Source: an uncultured Eubacteriales bacterium (GTDB lineage Bacteria > Bacillota > Clostridia > Christensenellales > DTU072). Taken from it: DNA of 7,679 nt. Both the position numbers and the translations under genes were made by a program. Below the pieces are notes generated by a model, which was given only the letters and a program-made list of their open reading frames with translations, was not told the origin of the DNA and did no database searches. Location of the stretch: the NCBI GenBank assembly GCA_902766325.1, contig CACXDF010000249.1, forward strand, positions 1-7,679. The letters run 5' to 3'. How positions within the stretch are numbered: position 1 is the first letter of the stretch; each line of letters starts with the position of its first letter. Below, piece after piece: positions 1 through 7,679 of the stretch.

Positions 1-3000
1 AAGCCGGTGAACGTCGTCTTGGTCAACGTGAAGTCTGTCATCAATTTGTAGACCTTATTATTGGTGTCTTTCAGATAAGAACACTTCGTCACGACGTCCG
101 TCGCCTTATTGTAAGAATAGTATTCTTTATCAATATAGGAGAAGTCCGTGAGATCGCCGATCGTGTAATAGCCGGGATTGTTCGCGACCATCGCGACCGT
201 CGTATCCTCGCTGAAGTACTTGACGACGAATTCTTGACGTTCTTCCACGCCGCCGTCCAAGACAGCCACGCGGAAGTTACCGGTGCTGTTTCTCTTATAA
301 TAGGTCGTATTGATCTGATATACGTTTTCTTGCGGACGTACGTAAGAATCGGTAGCGGAATCATAGACGTACACGTTCGTTCCCGTGATCGCCGCTCCGA
401 CCGCATAGTCTTCGATCTTATCGTAAAGCGGGATCTTCGGGACGACGTAATAAGCGCCGACGTCATAGTAATTCGAATTATAATTGACCGTTCTGATCGA
501 CTGCGGCGCAACGCCGGTATATACTTTGGTCGTGCCGTCAAGTTCAAGACGATAATAGTTATATTCGAGCGTCGGGATCTGCTTATTCGTGGTAGAACCT
601 TCTTTCCAAGAATAGGACACGCTACCCGTCGTAGCCGTAGGCTTGTTATTATACTGAATAAAGAAGGTGGTCGCGCCGTACGTTACGGGCAGTTCCGCGC
701 CGTAATCGGCTACCATCGTCAGATTATACTTGCCGAATACCACGTCAAAGCGTCCGTTACCTTCGGACATCGTCGTCGCATTATTGGTAATAACGGTGCT
801 TTCTCCGGTACGGGTCGCCGTCTTGTTCTGGACCTCGGTATAATTATGGTAGTACGCAAAGGCCCCGGCAAATCCTTCGAGCGTATAGGTCTTGGAGTCG
901 TACTCTACGCGGATCCGATCGCCGTGCTTGAATTCCATATCCGGGGAGACCGCCGTAAAGGCCCCGCCGTTTTCGTTGCTCCAGTCACCCTTCTTGACGA
1001 CGTACTCGACCAGGTCGCCGGTATTGTTATTGTACTGACGCTCCGCTTCGACCTCTTTCCAGGCAGTCAATAATCTCGCTTTATAAGTATAGTTATACCT
1101 ATTCGTATCGATATTGAATTCGTAACTGAGGTTACCGTCGTCTTCGCCGTCGATAGTGTGTCCCGCGACCATGCCGAGTTTTCTTTGCAGCGAAGTCTCG
1201 GTGAGCACTTCGGCATTGTAGTTGACGCTGGGTATCTTTTCGCGACCGGCCGTATTGTCGTAAATATAATCTCCGATCTCGAATTCCATACCCGTTCCGG
1301 ACTTGATCTTAAACTTATATTTGCCTCTTTCGATCAATCCGGAAAGCGTAAACGTGACGTTAACGCCCGAATAGGACTCTACGTCAATGGGCACCCAGGT
1401 GTCGTCCACTACCGTTCTGCCGTCGTCGCCGACGTAAGACGCTCTGTTGACGTAAACGGTAAAGCCGCTGTACGGAGCGGACGCATTATAGGTATAAACG
1501 CTACCCGATTTTTCGATCATGCCCGCTTTCAAAACGACAGCCATTTCTTCCACGTACCACTTATCGCCCGATTCGGCGTAATTCCAGTTGGCGGCTTTGC
1601 CGTCAAGACCTTCCATCTTAGCGGAGATCGACTTGACGGATAAGAACGGCGTCGTATTATCGATCTTCACGTACGCTTCTTGATCGACGCTCTTCTTGTG
1701 TTCCGAAGTATTTCCGTTCTTGTAGGCGTTTTCGATCACGCGGACGGTCATGCGTCTGTTACCGTTTTCGGAAACGGCAACGTATACGACGTAGAAACCG
1801 GTCGCTTCTTTATGATCCATGAATTCCTGATAACTGAGACTGAAGTACCCGGTAAAGTCTTTTACCATATTGTACCCGCCGGACGCGCCCATCAATTCTT
1901 CTTTGAGTTGCAGGACCGCGCCGCTGTAACCGATGTTACCGATCTCGATCTTAAGGATGACGCTGTTCTTTTTCGTCCAGGGTCCGCCGACAGTCTGCGT
2001 ATACTTCTTGGCTTGATAGTCGGTGCTGTTAAACGCATCGGCGTCGGTCAGAGAGAACAACGAGGCGTCGCGAGCGAACGTCTGATAGGTATCGACGGCC
2101 GATACGCTCACCGTGGGTTGATTGGTATCGATCTTGACGCCGGAAACGGTATAAACCTGGCTGGACAGTCCCGCGCCGCTTACGATATAGAACTTAAATC
2201 CGGTGTTCTGTTGCGAATTGCCGATCGTGTAAGTCAACGAAGAAGCATAGCGCTCTTTCGTGATCGACTGTGTGATCGGAGTCAGCGCAAAGTCGGAACT
2301 GATAGAAACGGTGTCGCTGAAAGAACCGTTCGCATACTTCCGCATCGAACCTTTGGTTCCGTCGGGCACGATAGCCGTCCACTTGGCATAATCGCTCTTA
2401 GCCGCGCTGACGTCGGCCGTATAATAGATGATATTGCCGCTTGCATAGTTCAACGCCGTATCGGAAGCCGTCTGAGTAGAAGTGATCCTGATAATAACGC
2501 TTTCGTTGACGTAATTTGCGTTGCAAGTCCACGTGTTGCCGCTTGCGGAACCATAGGCGATACCGCTCGAACTGACGTTGCCGCCGATAACGGGGGTCAC
2601 TTTATCGATCCTGACGCCTTTCTTGGCGGTGTCGGTCGTACGGCCGGGCGCGCTGAGGTCGGCTACTTCCGCCGCACCCTGCAACGTAAGGGCGTACGTG
2701 ACGTCGCCGATCCAATAACGATTTCCGTCTTTGGTCGGAGCCGCCTGCTTTCCGACGGAATCGGTAAACCTGGTACGCTTCATCTCCAGTTTGTCGCCTT
2801 CGGCGTCGGAAGTGGCGCCGTTGCTGTAAAACTCGGTGTATTGCGCCCCGGTCAGCACTCTCAATTCATAGAAATTATAGTACGCGGTCACGTCTGCGCC
2901 GAGTTGGATCGTGAATTCTACCGAACCGTCCGCTATTCTGCCGGTGTTGGCCGTAACGGCGTATCCCGTGCCGACGTTCAAAGTGATCCAGTCGTCGTTT

Positions 3001-6000
3001 TTGAAAGAATCGGTCGTGGAATATCGGACCTGAAGCTTATATCCGCTCAGATCCTTACCGTAAGTCGCCGTACCGACGATCTTAACGGTGTCGCCCGCCC
3101 ACGTACCGGGTACGTACGTAACCCACGAGCTACCGGACTTCTTATAGTACTTTAAGCTCGTGATGCGCGCTTCGCTTCCGTCTACCTTCGGCGTGAATGT
3201 CATGGAAGAACGGTTACCCGCCTTGTCGTACGCTACGATCGTGTACGGCTTGTTGTATTCGCAATAAACAAAGTCGGTAACGTCGAAAGAACCGCTGTTT
3301 TTGTTCCAGGTAGCGTCGGTCGGACGGTACAAGTTATCTTCCACTTGACCGGAGACCTTCTTGAAGTTGTTGATCATCTTCGCCGAAGCGCTGACCCAAC
3401 CCAAAGTCGCGTCGTAGCGCTGATATTGCAGTTCTACGTCGTCGATCACGTTATGCTCTTCTTTGCCCATCTCATAGTTATCCGTGATACCAACGCTGAG
3501 AAGTTTGGCAATGGCGTTCCAAGAGGTGGCGTTGGCAAGTTCCGCATAAGAACCGCTGCTCGCGTCGATAACAGGAGCGGTCGTATCGATATAGACCTTT
3601 TTGTTGCCTTCCTGCGAAGTACGCGCCGGATAATACTGTACGTCTCCGTTAGAAACGGGGATCGCGACTTCAGTCATCGGCGAGAAGACCGTTACGCCGT
3701 TTTTGAGATCGAATTCATACCTGAATTGATTACTCTCCGCGGGTATAAAGAAGTCGATATCCACGGCCGTCACACCGCTGTTCAAACTGGTGATGGATAA
3801 GCCGTACCCGGAGGTATTGCCGATAAGGGTCGCCAGCGATAAGTACTTGCTTGCGATCGCGTAAGAAGCGGAAGAGCTCGCTTCGCTTCCGTTAACGACC
3901 CAATAATACTTGCCGTCGCCGCTGTTATACTTTATACGGAGCACGTTCGTCGTATTATAGGTTCCCACGGAAACCGACGTATTCGTGCCGCTGCTGTTCT
4001 CGAAAGATACTTTACACTTACTGCCGTCCTTCGTCACGGTGGGCAGGACGATGCTATACGTATTCGTCGTGTTATCGCGCAGATCGATCCTCTTGATCGT
4101 CAATTCGCCGAAGCCGCTGATACCGTACGAGAAGCTGAGATGGACGTCCACCTTGGAACGAGCGTATTTTTTATCGCCCGTGCTGCTGTCCGTATCATTA
4201 TATATAACGTGAGCCTTCGTATAATCGACCGTTTCGCCTTTATCCGCGGCGTAATAGTACATATTGAACGAAGCCGTCACGTCGTTGGTGTCGATCTTCG
4301 GCTGATAGGTCGGCGCGGTCGACATGATATGGTGGCTGTCGCTCGGACCGGAAGAAAGTCTGTCTACGGCAATGGGCTTCACACTCGCCGAAGAAGCGGA
4401 CGTATACCGATAATAGGTAGCCGTGGTCGTAGAATGAGACACCGTCGCAGAAGACAGACTGCCGAACTCGATATTCGTCCGTACCGTGATCGAACCGCCG
4501 CCCTTCTTCATGATCTGCAAAGCGTAGTTGCCGTTGTTCGCCGTAGTAGCGGCCGTAGCCGAGGCGTACAGATCGGACCAATAGATGACGTTGGTCGCCT
4601 TGCCGCCGATGGTCCAGACGGGTAGGTTCTTGACCGAAACTTTTTCCAAAACGGAGTTGCCCGCGTAAACCAGATCCTGACCGATAAGGCTCTTGCTCGT
4701 ATCACCGTTCAGATTTTTGAGTCCATAAGCGGTCGCGTCTGCGGCAGCATTGATAAGGCCGATACCGCTGCCGGTATCTTCGATACTGAAATAAGCATTG
4801 ACCTTGCCGTTCGTGTAATCGCCGTCAACTTCGTTATGCCAGATCCGATAAGGAGCAACGGCCGCATAGTCGACTACGCCGTTCACGTCGTCCGCGCTGT
4901 CGCGGAGAACGGTAAAGAAGGTCATCTTTTCGTTAATGATCGGCGGAGCGTCGTCGATAGCGACGTCGCCCAGTTCAAGTAGGTAATACCTACCCGTTCC
5001 GGTCACAACAAGCACGTCGAAACGGCTGAGAATGGCCGAGCCGATGATACTGACGGTCGTATTCTGCACCGGCACCTTGCTGTTCGCGGCGGGAGGCGTA
5101 TACGTTTTCGCCGGACTGCCGTTTCTGTTCCAGTTATCGGCGGAAGAATAGACGCCCCATCCGTTGGCGGCATAGTTATAATCGGACGGAATATAGTCGT
5201 TCGCGCCGAACACGCTGCTTTCTACTTTCAGGAGCGTTTCGGAAGCAGATATCTTCTGCGTGAAATCACGCTTACGCAGATACAACTTATAACCGGAAAT
5301 ACCGCAGGTTATACTCAAGTTGGGCGTTATGGTCGTAGCGCCGGTAAAGAATATTTCTATTTCGCTCGAACCCGAATACGTTTTCGGATTTCCGCTGCCG
5401 TCCCATTGCGTACCGCGTAATCTGAACTTATTATTGGCGTCCTTAGCCGTGTAAGAGTTAGAATTATACGAGTTTGCATTACTGGAAAAACGAATATTGT
5501 TAGTCGAAGTCAGCTCTGCAAAAGGCATCACGCCGTCCACGACCGGGAACATCTTATACGCTTTGACGTTTACGTTCGTGACGGGGTTGACGCCGGCTAT
5601 ACTCATATTGCCGAGAGTGCCGATCGTCGTCTTATTGCCGAGATAGTCGGTCACCTCGATACCGCATTGCGTCTGATCGGACGTATTATCGTAGCCGTAA
5701 TACGGCGTCGAAGTGTTGGAACTGCGATATAAATATTGATACGCCGAGATCGTACCAACCTGATTCATACACGTCAGACGGTCGTTCCCCTTGGACGGCG
5801 TACCCGTATTGTCGTTGGCGCCCGAGAAAACTCTGGTATAATAATCGGCTTTGACAGAACCGCTCCCTGTTTCTTGCAGATTGCTCTGCACCACGCCGGA
5901 GCCGTTCAAACCGCTGAAGCAGTCGGTGACGACAAGATACAAATAGGTCTTCTTCTCCGTCCAAATAAAGTTCGTCGACGCGTCGTACGCTTTACTCTTT

Positions 6001-7679
6001 GCCGTGTTCAGATAGAAGTTATACTTGCCGGATACCTCCTTCATGTCGAAATAAAGAAGAATATTGCTGTCCGTAAGAGAACTGATATCCGATCTGAAAG
6101 ACAGGAAAGCGGCGACAACGGTCGGCGGCGTCTTATCCTGACGGAAAATGATATTACGATTGGCAGTACTGCCGCTGCCGGGAACCGGCGGCATACCTTC
6201 TACGGTATCGTTTGCTCCGGCATTACTGGATATACCGATCTGCGCCTGGATATCCTTCGTTTTGTTGGGCGACAGATAGAACCACGTCTCTACGTTATTT
6301 TCAACGTCTTTCTTGACTACGCCGATAGACGAAGCGTCGCTCGACCAAGCGCTACTTGAACCGGAGTTCTTCCAGTTGAATACGGCGCTGACAGGACTGA
6401 GACCCGTTTTATAGACGACTTGGGCAATGATATAATCTTTTGTCCACGCGCCGCTGTAGGCCTTCATGGCAGAACGAACGGACGACACGACGGGACTGCC
6501 GTTACCGTCGGTACTCCAATTCGACTCGGGCACCGAATAGGTATTGACCGTCGCCGTCACCGGGAACGGGTCGACCCTGTAGACCAGATCGGACGTATAG
6601 CCGCTGGTGTCCTTCGAGCCTAAGCTGTCCTTTGTCGTAAACGTCGTTTCGTTGCCGATAAAGTCCTTAACTTTGAAATTATAATGCAGATAGGTACCGC
6701 TCAAAACGTCCCAATTGGCCTTATTCCCGGTACCGCCGGTATTAAATTTACGCGCGGTGCTCGTGCCTACGTTATCCAGACCGCTCATATCGCCGGTAGC
6801 AAACAATTGCACCTGAGCATACGCACGGTATATCTTTGCGCTCGAGTCGTAAGTAATAAACTCCATTACCTGCTTTTTCGTATACGTGTAAACGTGCGTT
6901 TTGCTTGCGCTGTCCGTATAACTGTACGTAAAGGTCAGGTTATATTTGGAGCCGTCCTGCGCGGCGCTTTGCGGCGTTGCGCTTCCGTCTTTACCGTAAT
7001 TGACGGTACTCGTACTGAGACCGGAATCTGCGTCCGTGATAGCGAAAACCGCATACAGAGCGGCTTTCGACCAGGCCGAACCCGTAAGCGAAGACGCCGC
7101 CTTGTAAGAATAATTTGCGATATTACCCGAATCCAACGCCGACGTAGAGAATCCTTTCAACGTGATATCAGGCGCTTTGGTATCCAAGCGTGTCTTAATG
7201 ACGATCTCGTCGGAACTAAGCCCGGAACCGCCCGCAAAGACGATCTTCTGATCCTTCGCACCCTGATCGCTGACCGTTATCGTATAGACGGACGTCGTCG
7301 CGTATGCCGTATAGTTACTGCCGCTGTTCGACGCGGTATAAGATAATCCGTTCGTTCTGTAGTGCGCCACCGCGCTACCGACCTGCGCGTCGTTTCTGTT
7401 CAGTTTTCCGCCGCTGTCTCCGCAGGTGACCCTGACGTAGAACGTTTCGCTGGATTGCTTTTTCCATGGATAATGATAGGTTCTGGTCATGCTGTTGACG
7501 CCGTTGGTAGAGGCGATACAGCTGGCATTACTGCAAGACGAATCGGTATAAACGCTGACTTGCGGCTTATAAGTGTCGCGATAAACGGCGACCTTTGCTA
7601 TATTATTGGTAAATCCGTTGTCCGTGCCGGCATAGGGAGAACGATAATAGCCGGACCACTGCGTAGCCGCCGTAGCATA
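1..7679 (-). CDS. Giant multi-module Ig-like repeat surface protein, interior fragment (partial at both ends)
   Basis: One reading frame runs unbroken through the window: codons 7677-7679 down to 3-5, 2,559 codons, no stop. The start codon, any signal peptide and the C-terminus lie outside, so the full protein exceeds 2,559 residues. The translation is beta-strand-like throughout: short alternating hydrophobic stretches, many S/T/G/N/Y, 11 cysteines and no membrane-spanning segment. Residues 35-2140 form about twelve divergent modules, most joined by [IVL]-D-x-x-x-P. Recurring internal marks are an early Trp followed by a hydrophobic strand, [TE]-D-x-x-S-G, S-G-[YF]-x-L/V, and a terminal D-x-x-G-N or [ST]-G-x-G. 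In known bacterial proteins these marks go with extracellular Ig-like or FN3-like domains. Residues 2141-2559 are a different, Tyr-rich region. I infer a secreted or surface-attached adhesin-like or structural protein; no catalytic domain or ligand site is recognisable. The frame is intact, with no frameshift or pseudogene sign. Confidence is very high for the coding frame, good for the Ig-like architecture and low for the exact role. Confidence 0.95.
3..464 (-). repeat. Degenerate protein repeat of about 84 residues near the window's C-terminal edge
   Basis: DYAVG...VYVYDSATD (ATD ending at residue 2444) and YYTIG...YYSYNKATD (ATD ending at residue 2528) share Y-x-[VI]-G followed by Y-x-Y-[DN]-x-A-T-D, with the two ATD elements 84 residues apart. 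The second copy is cut by the window edge. Similarity outside these landmarks is weak. Confidence 0.35.
441..521 (-). other. Possible MBG-type Ig-like core (residues 2387-2413)
   Basis: YTGVAPQSIRTV followed by YYDVGAYYVV matches the general pattern of MBG-like domains, in which a 'Y-x-G-x-x-x-x' strand is followed about 20 residues later by 'Y-x-V-G-x-Y-x-V'. The flanking text SVSYSWKEGSTTNKQIPT upstream fits the earlier strands. This is a motif-level resemblance only. Confidence 0.4.
1260..1661 (-). other. Ig-like module 12, last of the array (residues 2007-2140)
   Basis: It begins DNTTPFLSVKS. KWYVEEMAVVLKA (Trp2041), APYSGFTVYVNR (2068-2079) and GKYKFKIKSGTGMEFEIGD follow in the expected order. 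The final YDNTAG (2140-2145) looks like one more junction, but no canonical module follows it. Confidence 0.65.
1662..2129 (-). other. Ig-like module 11 (residues 1851-2006)
   Basis: It begins DTNQPTVSVSAVD. PWTKKNSVILKIEI (Trp1901) is followed by GYSGAVLQLKE (S-G near 1919). The closing element SENGNRRMTVRV (E-N-G-N at 1971-1974) appears to be a variant of D-x-x-G-N. All the main landmarks are in the expected order. Confidence 0.67.
2130..2606 (-). other. Ig-like module 10 (residues 1692-1850)
   Basis: It begins DKVTPVIGGNV. TWTCNANYVNESVIIRI (Trp1717) is the Trp-strand element. It closes with GFKFYIVSGAGLSSQVYT (SGAG from 1834), which then runs directly into VKIDTNQP, the next junction. 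Confidence 0.66.
2607..3182 (-). other. Ig/FN3-like module 9 (residues 1500-1691)
   Basis: It opens with PKVDGSEARITSLKYY, a junction lacking the usual Pro after the Asp. YGKDLSGYKLQVR (1540-1552) is the S-G-Y strand, followed by VEFTIQLG and YNFYELRVLTGAQY. The remaining stretch to residue 1691 includes YWIGDVTYALTLQG. Confidence 0.55.
3183..3587 (-). other. Ig-like module 8 (residues 1365-1499)
   Basis: It begins DTTAPVIDASSG, a canonical junction. It has Trp1387, then LLSVGITDNYE, and ends AYDKAGNRSSMTF with DKAGN at 1485-1489. At about 135 residues, with both start and end motifs intact, it is close to the size of a single Ig-like domain with linker. Confidence 0.68.
3588..4322 (-). other. 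Ig/FN3-like module 7 (residues 1120-1364)
   Basis: The start at STAPTYQPKIDTNDV is a degenerate junction. The element YGISGFGELTIKR (1185-1197) matches the S-G-[YF] strand of modules 5 and 9. At about 245 residues this is the longest unit, and it probably contains two folded domains, the second around the strands YWVVNGSEAS to VDIDFFIPAE. Confidence 0.5.
4323..4955 (-). other. Ig-like module 6 (residues 909-1119)
   Basis: It begins DDAPPIINEK. The strand KVNAYFSI leads into EDTGSGIG (967-974), the same acidic S-G element seen in modules 2 and 4. Its second half is rich in Ala, Thr and Ser (for example SATAATTANN) and lacks a clear closing motif, so the border with module 7 is approximate. 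Confidence 0.6.
4956..5588 (-). other. Ig/FN3-like module 5 (residues 698-908)
   Basis: The opening junction (NPVTNVNV) is weak, so the start is approximate. A Ser/Asn-rich run, SSNANSYNSNSY (732-743), precedes a strand-rich core that includes CGISGYKLYLRK (from 792), an FN3-like 'SGYxLY' strand. It ends TGTGRYYLLELGD (from 893), which closely parallels the end of module 12. At about 210 residues it may hold two domains. Confidence 0.55.
5589..6137 (-). other. Ig-like module 4 (residues 515-697)
   Basis: It begins DKTPPTVVAAF. FIWTEKKTYLYLVV (Trp573) leads into TDCFSG (585-590), and the module ends with DYLGN (678-682). The motif order matches module 2. Three cysteines (587, 640, 671) fall within it. 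Confidence 0.68.
6138..6572 (-). other. Ig-like module 3 (residues 370-514)
   Basis: It begins DPFPVTATVN, followed by GAWTKDYIIAQVVY with Trp412. A Pro/Gly linker, MPPVPGSGS (496-504), precedes the last strand NIIFRQ and the next junction. Junction and Trp-strand motifs are present, but there is no clear D-x-x-S-G. Confidence 0.6.
6573..7184 (-). other. Ig-like module 2 (residues 166-369)
   Basis: It begins DTKAPDITLKG. Trp203 again falls 33 residues after the junction Pro and is followed by the strand ALYAVFAI and then TDADSG (215-220). It closes with DFIGN (339-343), the D-x-x-G-N element typical of the last strands of bacterial Ig-like domains. This is the clearest textbook module in the array, although at about 204 residues it is longer than a single Ig domain and probably carries an insertion or a second domain. 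Confidence 0.7.
7185..7577 (-). other. Ig-like module 1 (residues 35-165)
   Basis: It starts at DTYKPQVSVY and has the early Trp at residue 72, 33 residues after the junction Pro, followed by the strand ETFYVRVTC and then GDSGGK, matching the T-D-x-x-S-G position of other modules. It ends with GGSGLSSDE (150-158), which aligns with SGAGLSSQV at the end of module 10. It holds three of the protein's 11 cysteines (49, 54, 86). Confidence 0.65.
7578..7679 (-). other. C-terminal tail of an Ig-like module cut by the window edge
   Basis: Residues 1-34 end in the strand IAKVAVYR directly before the junction DTYKP, as the last strand of an Ig-like module would. It contains a Tyr/Ser/Gly-rich segment (WSGYYRSPYAG). 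The rest of this module lies beyond 7679, which shows that the gene continues upstream in the N-terminal direction. Confidence 0.55.

Larger units (their letters stand above)
3..1259 (-). other. Tyr-rich C-terminal region of the window, distinct from the Ig-like array (residues 2141-2559)
   Basis: After residue 2141 the D-x-x-x-P junctions stop and the composition shifts toward Tyr (YYDVGAYYVV, EYYSYNKATD, TTYYKR), Asn and charged residues. The first part includes an acidic patch, DGEDDG, and the strands LVEYVVKKGDW and DRIRVEYDSKTYTLEGF. Residues 2387-2413 read YTGVAPQ...YDVGAYYVV, resembling the 'YxG...vGxYxV' pattern of MBG or other bacterial Ig-like domains. The region could be several further beta domains of other families near the C-terminus. 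No LPxTG, S-layer, choline-binding or dockerin motif is visible before the window ends. Confidence 0.6.
1260..7577 (-). repeat. Array of about twelve divergent Ig-like modules (protein-level repeat)
   Basis: Residues 35-2140 contain junction prolines at 39, 170, 373, 519, 913, 1369, 1696, 1855 and 2011, each preceded by D-x-x-x or a close variant. Weaker junctions lie near 699, 1127 and 1499. The spacing varies from about 130 to 245 residues, so some units may hold two domains. No two modules look nearly identical and I see no long DNA-level repeat, so the array is old and diverged, not a recent tandem expansion. Such chains normally act as extended spacers or adhesive stalks outside the cell. 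The Ig-like assignment rests on motif recognition and not on a profile search. Confidence 0.75.

Noticed and set aside
89..547. Minus-strand 152-codon open frame rich in Arg/Ser/Thr, and smaller ones at 2194-2382, 4240-4581, 4508-4705 and 5686-5964
   Set aside because: These are out of frame with the giant ORF on the same strand and have biased, domain-free translations.
234..1073. 279-codon plus-strand open frame
   Set aside because: It is in the same antisense register as the real gene, and its stop is opposite a sense TTA codon. The sequence is Arg/Ile-rich without domain features.
3101..3115. Inverted repeat ACGTACC-G-GGTACGT
   Set aside because: It arises from the codons for a V-P-G-T segment in module 9. 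It is short, coding and has no supporting context.
1680..3155. 491-codon plus-strand open frame starting with ATG
   Set aside because: It lies exactly antisense and codon-aligned to the 2,559-codon minus-strand frame and ends where that gene uses TTA. Its translation is Arg/Val/Ile/Gly-rich with no recognisable domain. It is a shadow of codon bias.
3985..4212. 75-codon plus-strand open frame with hydrophobic stretches
   Set aside because: It is short, lies entirely inside module 7 of the real gene on the other strand, and has no plausible independent context.
4979..4993. Perfect inverted repeat GTAGGTA-A-TACCTAC
   Set aside because: It is deep inside the coding region and explained by the codons for residues in TGTGRYYL. 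The arms are only 7 bp with no T-tract, so it is not a terminator, and there is no evidence for an operator.
6684..7346. 220-codon plus-strand open frame, along with similar ones at 1158-1643, 3345-3800, 4140-4625, 5736-6359 and 6420-6623
   Set aside because: All share the antisense register and are explained by the rarity of TTA/CTA/TCA in the sense gene. None shows a coherent protein signature.
1..7679. Multi-gene system such as a defence island, biosynthetic cluster or phage module
   Set aside because: There is only one gene and no intergenic space in the window, so the sequence gives no support for a multi-component system here.
1..7679. Pseudogene or recoded (TGA = Trp) gene
   Set aside because: There is no in-frame stop of any kind, tryptophans are all TGG, and motifs stay in frame end to end, so the gene is intact and uses the standard code.

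Overview
The whole window is the interior of one very large protein gene on the minus strand. The reverse-complement frame whose codons start at 7677-7679 and end at 3-5 has no stop across all 2,559 codons, and neither its start nor its stop lies in the window. I translated every codon in this frame by hand. The product is a low-complexity-leaning, Ser/Thr/Gly/Asn/Tyr-rich, beta-type protein with only 11 cysteines and no hydrophobic segment long enough to span a membrane. I see no other gene, RNA, mobile element or CRISPR array, and no intergenic space.

For the domain layout I number residues within the window from its N-terminal edge, so residue n is encoded at 7680-3n to 7682-3n. Residues 1-34 are the tail of a module cut by the window edge. 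Residues 35-2140 are a chain of about twelve divergent, roughly 130-245-residue modules with features of bacterial Ig-like or FN3-like folds. Most junctions carry the signature [IVL]-D-x-x-x-P (examples: LDTKAP, IDTTAP, IDNTTP), and several modules end in D-x-x-G-N or [ST]-G-x-G. Residues 2141-2559 differ: they are richer in Tyr, lack the D-x-x-x-P junctions, include an MBG/Ig-like stretch, and contain a degenerate repeat of about 84 residues that runs into the window edge.

The most likely role is a giant secreted or cell-surface protein, such as an adhesin or stalk-like surface protein. The parts that would settle this (signal peptide, catalytic or ligand-binding head, wall anchor or S-layer motif) are outside the window. 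The base composition is near half G+C, all tryptophans use TGG and TGA is never read as sense, so the standard bacterial code applies. The architecture suggests an uncultured Bacillota (Clostridia-type, often gut-associated) organism, but this lineage call is an inference with modest confidence.

Several long open frames on the plus strand, the longest 491 codons, are antisense shadows. They lie codon-for-codon opposite the real gene and exist because it almost never uses TTA, CTA or TCA.
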